Shown: positions 25,419 to 37,562 of the stretch, piece after piece
Layout of the letters: each line of letters starts with the position of its first letter
Position numbering within the stretch: position 1 is the first letter of the stretch
Origin: Phallus indusiatus
Lineage: Eukaryota; Basidiomycota; Agaricomycetes; Phallales; Phallaceae
Direction of reading: 5' to 3'
NCBI GenBank assembly: GCA_027605045.1
Contig: JAQFWX010000056.1
Location: 62,001 to 126,000 of the forward strand
Length of the DNA: 64,000 nt
The notes under the pieces: generated by a model
What the model was told of the DNA's origin: nothing
Database searches by the model: none
The model's input: the letters and a program-made list of their open reading frames with translations, nothing else
Translations under genes and position numbers: made by a program

Positions 25419-26318
25419 CTAAATATCTTTGATGTTGAGGGGTGGTCGAATGGCTTCGATGAAGCCATTTTCGAGATGATACAACCAACTATGAATATAA
25501 ATCACCCGACCATCACTTTTGGCCTTTGCAATAACATCCGTCTCGCTGATATTCTCAACCTAGGGCGGCTCATCAGCAACATAACAGACCGCGTTTGAGT
25601 TGACCTATTACCTGCATCTTAATATTCTCATCAATAACTAACTCAACAGCCTTATCTTCAGGAAGGTCTGGATCTATATCCATATCAATCACACGTTGAA
25701 TAAGAGGTACAAGCCACCTGAGATCGATTATGAAAATCTTGTTATTTAAAGAGATAGCGACTGCGGGTTAACGTACCTTTGTAACGGAGTGTCAGTAGGC
25801 GGTGGTTTCCCGCTTCTGGCGGCCTGCAAAGCGGCCTTAGCACCTCCACATTGAGTATGACCTGCGACGATGACTGCGTAAAAAAATAATCAAAATCTGT
25901 TATTTGGTAGGTAATAAACCAATTGTCGTAAACATACTATGCCCAATACTGGGTGTAGTACCATCAACCTTGTATAAATTCTCGACGCTAAATTCCAAAA
26001 CAGCCATAGCAGAAGTATCGTCAACAGGGAATTGATTGGCTATGTTGCGGTGCGTGAAAATCTCGCCAGGTAGCTGAGCTGTGATGACACTTTCCGGCAC
26101 TCTAGAGTCAGAACAACCAAACCAAAGGACCTGAACAAAAAAGAAGTCGAGATGGGATTAGCGTATGCAACGTCATTTCACCTATTAACAACCTGAACAC
26201 TAACCTCTGGATGTTGTCCCTTTGAGCTGTTAAAGAAGAAACCGGGATGAGAAATATTTATCTCTGTGACCCATTTTCTGTTGGAATTCAAGAGATCGTC
26301 AATGATATCGAGGCTCAT
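25419..26318 (-). CDS. Beta-class carbonic anhydrase
   Basis: Catalyses reversible hydration of CO2 to bicarbonate, which supplies carboxylating enzymes and CO2 sensing in fungi. Five exons join in frame: 26318-26205, 26130-25938, 25873-25777, 25717-25612 and 25559-25419. The protein begins [16 protein letters not shown]. The beta-class zinc site is complete: Cys and the Asp-Arg dyad in [12 protein letters not shown], and His plus Cys in [16 protein letters not shown]. The segment [13 protein letters not shown] and the closing [17 protein letters not shown] are also typical. The length of about 220 aa is normal for the fungal cytosolic form. No targeting peptide is seen when translation starts at 26318; an in-frame ATG at 26396 would add 26 residues. 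All ligands are present, so it should be active. Confidence 0.93.
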
Positions 26319-27678
26319 TTTCGTCGGAGTCGCAGTGTTTAGAACTTGCTGGGGATCGTGAATGAGAGAATTCTCATGGCTTTTTATATGCAACACTATC
26401 CTCCAAGGAACTGCGTTTAGTTAGACAGCTTACGGGAAATAAGATATTTAATATCCAATAATCCTCCTCGATCCCCTGAGCCAAATAAATTCGCACGTCA
26501 TGCTCCAAGGCTAGAATTCAGTCTTATCAATAGAGGTTCCATTGAGAAACTGAATTGAGCGTAGGAATTTGAAATATTGTGTTGCCAGCCCTGACAACTT
26601 GACAAGCCGGAAGACCAAGTTATATTAGAGTTATACCGATAATGCGAGAGTGTTTCCTCTGAACATGGATATGCGAATTCTGCACTGATTTACTTGTGGA
26701 TATGTGAAATTATGCCCAAGTTTCAAAGGTAATCATGTATACGATTTCGATGTCAGTTTCGCGGCTGAGAGACTTCAAATTGTCAATAGCTTCGATAGCT
26801 CCGCTTCTCGCTAAAACTTCAAATAAATAGGCTAAATTTTTATACACTTTCTAAAGGGGCTTACTGTCCATGTGCAATGGGTACCTAGCTCGTTTAAGTT
26901 GCCATGATTTTGCTTCTCTCATCGATCTTCGATGAATTCAAATTCTCCACATTTTGAGTTCGGAGTTGAGTTCGAAAAGCTAGATTGGTTTTCTTATCAA
27001 TAAGTCGATTTTCATGAAAAGTTCGTGGATTGAATATTGAATATTGATGCATGATGTATATATAGTCGAGTTGGCGGAGTTCAAAGCTCAAAGATCCAAA
27101 CACTCGGATTGAATTGCTTATGTACTCAATAAAACTGTACTATTTAACATTCCCCCTCGCTGGCGTCTTTCTTGCTTCAATCCACCACGGTTCACAACTT
27201 TCAGTTCTCAGAAAAAGATGTCCAATTCGCCACATCGACCCCTCCTGCTAAGTTCAACCTTGTCATATTCATATTCCTGTTCCATTTTTGCTCGTATATA
27301 TACACCAAAAAATGCGCGCTCCTTAGATCTCTTGACAGAGGAGGGACGTCAAACACCCCTCCAAACAGCTTTTATCGGCTGACCCACTGTCGGGCATGAG
27401 TCATACTCGCGCAAAATTGAACAGGAGATCTTTCGTATCCTTTCGTGGTTTATGAAAGGAATCTGTAGAGTCGTTTTCGTTGAAATAGGGCTACGCCACG
27501 GTTTTTACAGCCAAATTTCAAGGCTGTACTTTACGGATTCGGTTTACATCTTGTATATTTCACTTTACATCGTGTAGATTGTTATAACAGCATTTATATT
27601 TGACGGTCGCTGTCACAGGTACATATGTAACCGTACTAGAGCATGAGTTTTACACCAGCTAGCTGCAGCAAGCAACCA
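26319..27678. other. Intergenic stretch with no supported gene
   Basis: About 1.4 kb between the carbonic anhydrase and the downstream end of the MAPEG pair. Only short frames without recognisable content are present. Confidence 0.5.
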
Positions 27679-28448
27679 TTACACGCGGAGACGGTTGGCA
27701 GATTTAGTGATGAGATACAACGGTGCAACTGGAGGAATAGTGAAAGGTTCAAACGGTCAAATAGGCTGCAAGGTTAGAGCGGAATAACCTTACCAATGCT
27801 GACGACAAATGTGAGAGTCCTAGTGCGTAGAAAACTGGATGTTAACTGTGGGCGAAAAAAAAAATATAGACAAATACGTACCTTAAACCTGCTACGGCTT
27901 TAGTCTGCTGGTTAATATAGATATAGTTGAAAGCCAGACGAGACAATATGAAGATAATAGAAACGACATTCAACGTATATTGCTCAATTCCAGCTTGATT
28001 TGCAGCCAGCTAAGAAGGATCGCGCAATTCATTTAGCCTTAAATTGTCCACTCAATTATGAAATGTACTGTACCACAGCGGCGACCCAAAGCGGGAAGAC
28101 TTCATTACCATTCTAAAAACAGAACAGAGTCGTCAAAGATAAAGTAGTAGGCGTAAAGTAACCAAAACATACACGATGAGCACCCGTCATTCTCTCAACT
28201 TTGGCTACTAACTCTGGAGCCATTCCTCGTTTCAAAAGAGTTTCGGGCTCAGTATCTCGGGGCTTGACACTGAAAAAATAAACACCAGTTCATCATTATG
28301 TAGCTTAGATGAAAACTCTTGAAAATTACTTGTCGAATCCGATGGTCTTGTTTATCAACCTGAATTTAGCATTATGAGGGTAAAATGCGATGATATAGGC
28401 TGCTACGATAGAATAAAGAGAAAGCGGTGTGTCGAGAGTTAGAGACAT
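27679..28448 (-). CDS. MAPEG family membrane protein, tandem copy 2
   Basis: MAPEG proteins are four-helix membrane enzymes, including glutathione transferases and peroxidases, acting in microsomal eicosanoid and glutathione metabolism. The model starts at 28448 with MSLTLDTPLSLYSIVAAYIIAFYPH and continues through spliced exons: NVKPRDTEPETLLKRG, VERMTGAHR, NGNEVFPLWVAAV, LAANQAGIEQYTLNVVSIIFILSRLAFNYIYINQQT, and a last helix around TLTFVVSIG-VAPLYLITKSANRLRV. The GAHRNGNEVFPLW element (family pattern GAHxNxxExxP) and the Asn-Tyr-Ile-Tyr helix are the fungal MAPEG signature. Intron positions match the neighbour at 28864-29631, so the pair arose by tandem duplication. The substrate cannot be told from sequence. 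Confidence 0.85.
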
Positions 28449-28863
28449 CGTTCGCTGGTTTGTCGTGGTCAAGAAAAAGAAACAAACCAAGAGCCGAGGG
28501 CTGTACTACATGTGGGAATCCGGGACATCCGATCGCCACGGCTAGCCTTAGTTAGTTAGCCCAAAGGTTACATTGATGCTACAAAGGAAACGAAGACATC
28601 TTTTTTGAAGTAAAATGTTAAAGGCATTCACAGCTCCGGATCTTGCCGCTAATAATAGAACACCGGAGGTATAGATGATAGATCGATCCAGAGCACGAGT
28701 GTGACGTAAGAAAAAGCGCAAATGCAATGAAGGCAAATTCACCACCAACAAGAAACACCAACGAGTTTGTATTTATTTCAAGTTTACGTTATGTCGTTAT
28801 TATTAACCTCATATATATAGCAGCGCCGCAAAGTTTTTCCAGCTTACTTGTTCTTCTGATAGA

Positions 28864-29631
28864 TCATCCGCGAAGTTTGTTCGCCGAAATTGTAATCAGG
28901 TACAGCGGTACAGCTTTTGGAAGGATAGTAAGATGTTTGTAAGACTAGGTGTGAGACTTTCAGAGCTTACCGATACTAAAGACAAAGACGAGGCTCCTAT
29001 TGAAGACGGTTTCATGAAAAAGGCGCAAGGAAAAAAAGAATCGGAGAGTTTAGTACCTCAAGCCCGCTACACCTTCAGTTTTCTGACGCGTGTAGATATA
29101 GTTGTAGGTCAAACGTGAGACGATGAAGACTATAGAAGCGATGTTCAGCGTGCGATGAGCAATTTCTGCTTGATTGGCGACCACCTAAAGTCCCAGGTTT
29201 AATTTCTGTCAGTTTATTATAATCGTCAAAAATGTTAGAATCTCAGTTACCACAGCAATTCCCCACAGCGGGAATACTTCATTCCCATTCTAAAAACGCA
29301 AGAAGAGCTCAGTGGCGAGATTTCAGCCGAAACGAATGGATTGAAACGAACCCGATGGGCGCCAGCCAATTTCTCCACTTGGTCTACTTGTTCTGGTTTC
29401 ATACCACGTTTTAAAAGTGTTTCTGGTCCTATATCTCGCGGTTTAACACTACATAGGGCAAACCGACCGTCAACGAAAATATGACTACGGCACATTGTGG
29501 CGTAAGACATACTTATTGAATCCAACGGTCTTGTTAATTAATTGATACATGTTCCGATGAGGGTATGCCGCTATAACATATGCTGCTACGATGGAATACA
29601 CAGACAGAGGCGTATCGAGACTGAGAGTCAT
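28864..29631 (-). CDS. MAPEG family membrane protein, tandem copy 1
   Basis: Starts at 29631 (MTLSLDTPLSVYSIVAAYVIAAYPH); an in-frame ATG 42 bp further upstream is less likely, because the sister gene begins at the matching position. The spliced exons give NVKPRDIGPETLLKRG, QVEKLAGAHR, NGNEVFPLWGIAV, VVANQAEIAHRTLNIASIVFIVSRLTYNYIYTRQKTEGVAGL, then LVFVFSIGAVPLYLITISANKLRG. Four hydrophobic helices are visible and the GAHR-NGNEVFP signature is intact. The protein should sit in the ER or outer mitochondrial membrane. It lies about 415 bp upstream of its duplicate on the same strand. Identity to the copy is strong in the signature and looser in helix 4, so this is not a very recent event. Confidence 0.85.
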
Positions 29632-30234
29632 TTCAGGTGGTGGTAATGTCGAAGAGAACGAGAATTGTTTCATGTTAAATGAACAAGTTGCCGGAACCGT
29701 GTCATTGACTCGGCAAAGTAGACGACGTCAAGCCAGTTTTGGTGTTGCTTCTGTGTTCTATCGCCGGCGTTCAGTTCGTCAATTGTTGGTATGGGAAATA
29801 AATATGACTCGGAAACGAAGCTTTGATTCGTAGTATTGTCAGTTTTGTCTAATTGGTGAGTGCGAGTGTACAGAGGACACAGCGCCACATGCTATGCGTA
29901 CAAAGAAGAGATGAGCATTGGGATATGTGGGGTGCTGAATCACAGAAGAAAGTGGAAGACACGCTCAGAGAAGCGGGTGTTGATGTGTAGGTTCTGGTAA
30001 AGGAAAAACATGATAGAATAGACTGGATTTGCTAGAAATGAGCTATTCCTTTATGATGAAAATTTAGGGGTTTTCTCGTTCGTTTTCATGATATTGCCTC
30101 TACGTACCAAAGAGTTTCGATGACATGCTAAGCCGTTTTCAACGTTCTTATCTGAAAACTGTCCTTCATGTCTTAACTATTGGAAGAAATTAGATTGAGA
30201 AAAGTGAAAGCAAACGTTTACATGTTTACATCCC

Positions 30235-30310
30235 GTGAGCAGGTCGCGTCGGGAATAGCCGTGGCGGAGTCGCGTCGCGTCCCCGACGCGAATTTTGTTT
30301 CGCTGCTCAC
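30235..30310. repeat. Long imperfect GC-rich hairpin
   Basis: Outer arms 30235-30242 (GTGAGCAG) and 30303-30310 (CTGCTCAC) pair perfectly. An inner pair, CGCGTCGGG against CCCGACGCG, adds nine more base pairs, with asymmetric internal loops. It is much more GC-rich than its surroundings. Confidence 0.65.
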
Positions 30311-30916
30311 AGACTTGTTCACCTCTGTTTGAATCCTACAAAATAAGCATCCGATACACAAAGCTTCAGTTAGTTATTCATCATACCTCATTTTCTCATC
30401 TCAGAACTTGGATTTAGTGACGTGACGTTTCGGTTTTTTTAAAAATACGCGACAGTTCTGGTCACCCCACAGTGGCCATGGACCGGCAAACCCGCGGCCA
30501 TAGAAAACACGAAGGTAATACACCTCACAGCGTAGCCTTGTTGTCTGAATGAATTTCTTCATCTTTTTAGAACAATTAAAAATCGATGTCCCTGTGGAAA
30601 CGCTTTTTCGACGCACGCTCTTAATTGTGAAGTTATTGTCGTCGGTCATCTTTTTTATTGGTGGTCTCTGTCCAGTCTACGACGAGGAAGATGCATAAAA
30701 AATCAACATTAAGAGCACAATAATTCATATATCTTCAAGTCAGAGACATAAAATAAACCAATAAGAGCTTTTCACGACACGGTTTGTTGTTCAAACGTCT
30801 CCTCGGGCTAAAGAGGCCGGAGAGGCCATACCAGCGAAGTGAACAATTATCTATTCTATTCCTAAAGAGTAAACTGACTACTTTATCAAGTTCACAATTA
30901 AGAGTGGAAAAGAAGT

Positions 30917-30925
30917 ATATAAAAC
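30917..30925 (+). promoter_or_regulatory. Orphan core promoter (TATA box)
   Basis: TATATAAAA followed within 60-110 bp by a C/T-rich tract and then, about 130 bp downstream, by a consensus splice donor. No coding frame was found, so the transcript may be non-coding or the gene lost. Confidence 0.4.
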
Positions 30926-31813
30926 CCAGTGGAACGGACGGGTGTTCAGACAGTTCAGTTTTCCACTAACATCGTTCCTCGTTTCCCCTCTTCTCTTCCC
31001 CACAACTTTTGACCTGCTAGAATTATCGCTCTGAGTGCGCAGTAGATAAAGTAAGTCTTACGACGCTTTTAGGGTGCATGCTCATGCTCCTGTAGATCAT
31101 AGAACTAACCTACACCTTGGAGTGTAAATAGCCAGGTGGCGGCTTAATATGAACAAATTTATCTTCAGACGCCTGAGCACTGGACAAATTTGAATCTTTG
31201 ATGATCGGCCGTAAAATTACCGTACCAGGGACATATAAAATCCATTGAACTTTCCGATCGTAAACGGTGAGATTGACCACATTTCCAGCAAAGCCGTTCG
31301 TTCCCCGCATCAGTCAAAACAAGAAAACTATCCCTTTGAAGTATAAGTACATGGATTATGCTTATTCATATTGACAAAAGATTAATTTGTTACACGTTCG
31401 GAGTCAACAAGGACCATATCGATTCAAAACGAACAAGAGTCTAGGCATATGGACAAACAAGGCGCACTAACTGACATGTGTTTTTTCCTTCTCAAGTATC
31501 TCTTTTTCGCTTAGCTTCCCCGCCCTGCAATGCAAAAATAAGATGCGTCCTCGTCGATCGAAAAAGTTGATGGATGGGCTTTCGACATGATGAGTTTTCG
31601 ACGCGAAACGTCATAGGATAGAGATCTCCCTTTGAACGATCTCACATTTGTGGCCAATATCATTTTTATGAGGATACGGCAGCATTACGCGGTCCTTAAT
31701 CTACGTCTAGGTATCGCCGTTGTCGTTTTCATATAAAATGTCCACCCTTGTCCGTGTCAAGCTCACAACAAGAGAGTTTTTTCTTTACCGCGTTCATCAC
31801 TCACTCAACTACA

Positions 31814-31834
31814 CCCCCTTCCCCTCCCCTCCCC
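31814..31834. promoter_or_regulatory. Four-run C tract (possible G-quadruplex on minus strand)
   Basis: C runs of 5, 4, 4 and 4 bases at 31814-31818, 31821-31824, 31826-31829 and 31831-31834, each separated by one or two T. The minus strand therefore has four G runs with very short loops, the strongest class of predicted quadruplex. It ends 22 bp before the ATG at 31857. Confidence 0.7.
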
Positions 31835-31856
31835 TCATCTTCACTTCCACTCTGCG

Positions 31857-34214
31857 ATGTCATACCCTTTCTACCACTATAATGGCGAGTCTAACGCTTT
31901 TGATGCGTCTTTGAAAGCTCCCTCCTTCGAGAGTTTCCAAAGCCGCTCCGGAGCTCGACTTCCTCGACTTCCTCAAACAGCGGCCGGTTCATCCTCGCCC
32001 CCTAAACAACAGCCCCAACCTATACCTTCATCATCCTTTCACGAACGCTCATTGTGGCCCTGGCCCTTAGACTCATCACTGTCACCAAACGTTCCTCCCA
32101 TCCCAGAGACCTCTTTATTTCTTTCGGGTGTATGGGCACTCGACGTACCGTCTTCTCATTCCGTCTCGGGCAATGCTCTTCCACCACCATCCAGCGGCGC
32201 GTCTTTCACTGACAACGACTACGCATTCCTAGCCAACATAGACCCTGTGCTTCTCGCCACAGGCCTCAGCGAGGGTGAGCCCCCTCTTCACTTACTTTTT
32301 CGTCTTTTGATCTTTACCGACATTAATCTTGTAGTGGTGGCTAATAGGTTACCTGGCCCCTCGAGGAGAAGACCTCGGGTCGACTTTGAAGAGCCTCAAA
32401 GCTCTCAATATAGGTCGGTCGACCCCTCTCGTGACGCCAAACGTCGTAGAGTGTCCAGCAATGATTACCCAAACGTAGATAGTAAGTTGTTGTGTACGTT
32501 TCGAGCCCTCACGATGTTTGACGATTTTAGCCGTTTACCCTCTCACGTATACCAACAACGTTAACGCAAATAATATCACCTCCAATACCCTCGATGGATT
32601 CTGTAAGTGACAGTCGACTTTATTATTATTATTTTCGTTAAACGTTCGGTACAATTATTAGATGTTCCAACACCATCGGCCTCAACTTCCTATCCCACTG
32701 GCAACGCGATGCCACAAGGACATTATCCGGACCCTCAAAACTTTTACAGTAAGTCTATTCTTGTGTCGTATATGCTTCTCGCCTAACACATGTCCGACAG
32801 ACGAAACTGCCTCCGTCTCTTTCGTCAACCCTTTACCTGTTTCTTCAGTCGCACCCACATTCAATCCACATGCAATGGCGGAAACTTGGGCTCAAGTCGA
32901 CTCCGGTGCTTCGTATGAGTCGGCCATCAACGTTAACGATGGGCACGAGTGGAACTTTGATCCAAATACCGACCGCCATGTTCCCTTGGTCAACGATATT
33001 CCTTCATATTCTGTCACCGGCTTTCTACCCCCTGTCTATTCGCATGAGACTTTGGCTCAGCAATCGCTACCCCAGTCAAGTGTTTACTTCGACAACGCAA
33101 GCCCGCTTGATTATACGAACGCAGATTCATACAACGGTTCGGTTTTACTTTTCTTGCGTTTCGAATGTTTGACCCGAGCTGTTATTGTGTTTATGTAGCC
33201 GTGGGGCCTTCAGATGCGTTCTCCTGGGATCAGCCATCGCTTCTCGCGTCGTATAACGCGACAAATGAAGCATTAGGGCGGTGGTTTACAGGTCCCTCAA
33301 ACTCAGATGATTTCTATAGTACCATTCGTAAGTGATTTATCTGTCAAAAATTCGCTGAACTCACAAGTTATCTGTGCAGCCGTTGCGTCATCGTCAGCTG
33401 TTGTTCCATCAGTTCATAGGCAGTACACGGCATATCAAACGGAAATCGAGAATCACACAAACATGGTTGCAAACAGTAAGTCCCAAATTCTATTCATTTA
33501 CGTAATTCGTCAAATTGACAACGTCATATAGACGCAACCCACCCGAGTGTTGTTGACTTTCTTCAACACTCGGACGCGACCTACGAGATATCGACAACAG
33601 GGAACGTCGCAAACGCCACAATTCCCAGCGCTCATTTCGAGGTGCCCTCGACATCGGGGGCGCCCAGTGTTGATCTTTTAACAATCACTATCGACGTCAT
33701 CGAATCTTCTTCATCCTCCCACCTCCCACCTTCCACCTCTCGCAAAATCAACACTTCCAAACGCAAGCGCACCAGAGATTACAAAACTGAATTCTTGCTG
33801 GACAAAACACTATGGTCTTACAGGTATAAAGCGCACTCAAAAGAAAACGAGTTCAACTGCCTGTACACCGGACCAGATTGTCCGCAAGGATGTCAGGCTG
33901 TCGAAGCCTTCTCTACCGATAATAAAAGGAATCTCTTGCGTCACATGCGGAGGCATGCCAAACGCGAAGCGAAGATGGATCATCTTTCGCAAGCGGAAAG
34001 GGTAGCTGTCAACGCATTGGCGGAGATTGGGGAGTTGCGAGTGGAAACGAGGTGTACGCTGTCAGATGAGAATCTGCACCTATGTAAATTTTTCCAGAAC
34101 CATGGTCGACGATGGATCGTCAGCACGATGGGGAGAGATGACAATCTCAAGAGGAGGCATGATGAATCCGATCATCCTCCCGATTTATGGAAAAAGCAGA
34201 AGATGAAGGTTTGA
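31857..34214 (+). CDS. Putative zinc-finger protein
   Basis: Eight exons join in phase: 31857-32274, 32335-32481, 32531-32602, 32662-32748, 32801-33136, 33199-33327, 33380-33475 and 33532-34214, giving roughly 650 aa. Most of the protein is Ser/Pro/Asn-rich and low in structure, with a basic cluster (RDAKRRRVSS) in exon 2 that could be a nuclear signal. The only compact region is near the C-terminus: NEFNCLYTGPDCPQGCQ followed by NLLRHMRRHAK, a Cys/His arrangement resembling one irregular C2H2 finger (C-x6-C ... H-x3-H). The protein ends in basic sequence (LWKKQKMKV). This points to a nuclear DNA-binding or regulatory protein, but a single atypical finger is weak evidence. Confidence 0.65.
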
Positions 34215-35070
34215 CCGTGAATGTCGAAAGAGCATCGTTGTATACTTCTTTTTTCCCTTTTCTTTATCGTCAGAATACTACCAGCAATCACGTACGAACA
34301 CATACCATCATGTATTTTCATTCTTTCCTCCCATTCTTAGAATATCATCCTGTACCATAGACATACCATGTACTTCCATCATCACTTTGTACTTATACAA
34401 TGCGCCTCGTCATCGCTGACGACGATAGAAACGAGAATAGAGAAACACTCCTGTTGGAGCTTGTTACAAACAAACAGCAGCAATGAGGTCGCCTTATATA
34501 CACTTTCGCGTCGAAATAAGAACAATAGACAAAGGCTCAAAGGGCCTGTAGTGGTCGTCACGTACATTCATACTTGCCATTGATCCCTGCTGGCCCCTTG
34601 TAAGCGTTTCCCTTTGTGAGATTTCGGCGTTGGACGTAACATTCAACAACGAATGGCCTTCTCGTTTCCTTCGTCCCCCACGCCTGATCGGCTAACTCAG
34701 CCCTGACCGGCCTGACCGGGACCGAAGCAATCCCATTTTCCAACCATTTCGGTAGATGTGTTCACCACCGCAATCATTCCCATAAATATCAGTTTTATCG
34801 AAATATTCGTACCCAGGACATGTCAGTCTATAAAAGTCTATAACGGTGCATGCTTTTCAACATAGAAAAAGAACGAGGACCCAATTCAATAAGTATTATT
34901 TGACTGGAGTTTCTATCATTTCGTGCCCGTACGCTCGCGTCCGTCTGCTTTGGGGCGAACGCCGAACGCGCGCTGGACCATCAGTCATGTGACATGTTCA
35001 CGTCACAATACTCCTCGACACCACCTTTAAATTCGCTTCTTTTTCTCTTGCCACCGCAACAAATTCCAAA
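34215..35070. other. Intergenic stretch between zinc-finger gene and lunapark
   Basis: About 850 bp of terminator and promoter space. Frames of about 60-70 codons are present without content. C/T-rich sequence precedes the lunapark ATG. Confidence 0.5.
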
Positions 35071-36553
35071 ATGTTGTCTTGGTTCAAAAAGGTATGCCGT
35101 GCTGTCTTTTCGCATACCGTCGCTTTTCAGTTGAACTATTACTGTCATTAGAAATCATCCGAAGAGAATTATGAACAGATTCTTGCCTCCTTGGAGCTTT
35201 CCATCCAGAAACGGCAGACGCAACTTTCTGAGATCCGGCTCAGAGAAAGGCGTACAATGTTGTTAGTTACCATGTGGGCATTTTCCCTCTGGGCTGGGTA
35301 TGTAGCTCTCTGGTGGGCGGGTGTCATCGGGCAAAGGGGAAGAGGTGGCAAAAGCGTGCTTTGGGGTTTACCTGTCTTTGTAGGACCAGTATTGTGAGTG
35401 TTTCAAGGAGCAAAATCATGTCATGTTTGACACCATTACATAGGGCTCTTTTTATTAGAAGAATAGTGCAGTTGTGGTATACCCGCAAAGGGAATGCGGA
35501 AGGTTCGTGTTTTCTCCAATAGAAGTTTTCAGCTAATGACATCTTCGTCCAGAAAAAACACTGAAAGAGCTATTAGTTACTCAACGAAACAAGATTGAGG
35601 AAATAAAGAAGAAGACGAATTATTATAGTACGAAGAGTTTATTGGATCGCTATGACGAAGGGGTGCGCATCTGTTTTCTCGCTCTTTTCAACACGTGTCT
35701 TCATCTTTTTTTGCATGTTCTAGCCAAAGCAGAACAACGCGCCTTCCACGCCTAATGCTCAGAGACGTATTCCAAATCAGCCAGCGCAACCAACACAGCC
35801 TAGAACACCTATTAAGCCACAAGTTATGACCAATGGCCCTCAGGCTGGACAAGTACCCGTGATGCAACCGCAACACAATATTCCTACTATTCCATATTCA
35901 CGTAGGTTTTCGTTTTATCTGACGAAACGCATCTTACAGAGCTAAAAACAGCGGCTATTGGTCAACTTCCCACTCCTCGGAAACAGTGGTACGACAAGCT
36001 GGCCGACGCATTACTGGGTGACGATACCGCTTCGACGGGTGTCTCAACTGCTTCAAGATACGCATTAATATGTGAAAAATGTTTCACACATAACGGATTG
36101 GTGAAAGAAGACCAATGGGAGGATGCCCGTACGTCATCATCGCCTCGTACTCTTGACTTAATAAAACCTTTTTTTTTCCTTTTCCCAGAGTACCTATGTC
36201 CCAAATGCGGACATTTTAACAAGTCCCTACGCGCTCGCAAAGCTTTGCAAGCCGCAGGTTCACCCGTCACACCATCCAAACCCACATCGACTGTTTCTGC
36301 TTTGTCCTCCGCCCCTATTCCTACTAGCACTGTCACCAGCAATGCTTCGCCGGCAGCTCGGTCAGTGGTATCCCATTCAGACCAACCAACACAGGATACA
36401 CCATCACCACAACCACCACAACCACCTGCAGCTACTTCTCCAGCCCTTTCCAGCACAACTACTTTGAGACGTAGATCTGAAAAGTCGCCGCTTTCAGAAT
36501 CAACTGTTATAGTTGAAAAGTCGGATCTCGAAGAAATGGACGTCGATATGTGA
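35071..36553 (+). CDS. LNP1: Lunapark, ER three-way junction protein
   Basis: Lunapark stabilises three-way junctions of the tubular endoplasmic reticulum, working with reticulons and against atlastin/Sey1-type fusion GTPases. Seven exons fit in phase: 35071-35091, 35152-35393, 35444-35502, 35553-35662, 35724-35901, 35940-36128 and 36189-36553, giving 387 aa. The order matches the family: short N-terminus with a coiled stretch (ILASLELSIQKRQTQLSEIRLRER), two membrane segments (LLVTMWAFSLWAGYVALWWA and LWGLPVFVGPVLALFI), a charged coiled coil (LVTQRNKIEEIKKKT), a Pro/Gln-rich linker, and the diagnostic zinc finger YALICEKCFTHNGLV ... YLCPKCGHFN with four cysteines. The tail is Ser/Pro-rich with acidic residues. 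The identification is firm. Confidence 0.95.
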
Positions 36554-37562
36554 AATAAATAATGCACGAAGGGACGTTTATTGTATCTTTGTCTAATTGT
36601 ATATTAACCGTATCACCCCATCATATTTGTATACACCGCGCATTTGAAATTTTCTTAAAACACTGGCCCATGAAAGCATCCTAATCGATATTAACTGTCA
36701 GCCTGTACGATTTCCATGCTTGAACAAATTTATTTATTTGTCGAATAGGTTTCCTATCACCATCTCTCGGATTCTCTCCTCCGATGTCCAGTGTCCAACA
36801 CGATCCTTCCTACGTCACGCGTCACCTCGCGTGACGCCAAGTAACTCCTTCCCCGTCTTCACCTGATGATAACACATGCAAGATTCAAGAATCTCATCTT
36901 ATCTCGTATGCTTGGAGATGTAGGATCGCGCTCCGATAGCTGTACAAAGTCAGGGATATATCAGGGTTTGGACTTGTTGGGATTCTTCAATTTTGACTTT
37001 TGTTTTTTTTTTTCATAGACGACGTCATCGCCTCGCAGCGAAGTCGCGGTATATAATATATATTGAATAGGAATGACTTAAACACTATTTCATCTTTAAA
37101 ACCATTATGAACTGACGAGACGACCTCGGATTCGGCTTTAAGTTGCCAACAGTCTCGGATAGTCTTGGAAGATAGGACAATTCGGACACCCAACAATCCC
37201 ACTCGTCCGTACCTTTTTTTATCGAGACGTCGACGTCTGAGATTTGTGAGATTGGCTGAAGCTATTCGATCTGTCCTATCGGCTAAACCGTCCCAGTCCC
37301 TGGCCGTCTGGGCATACATGCTTGCCCAGATTCCTGATCAGCGGCGCACCGCGTCGTTCTCCTTTACCCCGTCTCTGTGGTATCCTGAAGAATCAAATAA
37401 AACATAATTTGTCCCCTAAGCTATGTTTTGGATCATAAAGTAAACGACCTTAAGTTTTTTTTCTTCCTTGTTTGTTTTTCTTAAACACACCTCTAATCCA
37501 TTTCTTTTACTAAATTTCTTTACTTCTCAATATTATTTTACAGAATCTTCATCAAAAGATTC
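36554..37562. other. Intergenic stretch upstream of the b561 gene
   Basis: About 1 kb. The frame 37165-37407 (+) reads a basic peptide without a signal sequence. A missing first exon of the next gene could lie here, because an acceptor-like TATTTTACAG ends at about 37543 and the frame stays open upstream of the ATG at 37563. Confidence 0.4.

Larger units (their letters stand above)
29632..31856. other. Intergenic stretch with an orphan promoter-like site
   Basis: About 2.2 kb. A GC-rich hairpin lies at 30235-30310. A strong TATA box (TATATAAAA near 30917) is followed by a C/T-rich tract and, near 31051, by a consensus donor (GTAAGTC), but no long open frame follows. A minus-strand frame at 31310-31110 (66 codons) has no recognisable domain. 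Confidence 0.45.

Noticed and set aside
35962..36567. 201-codon minus-strand frame
   Set aside because: It lies entirely opposite the last lunapark exons, which have strong family evidence.
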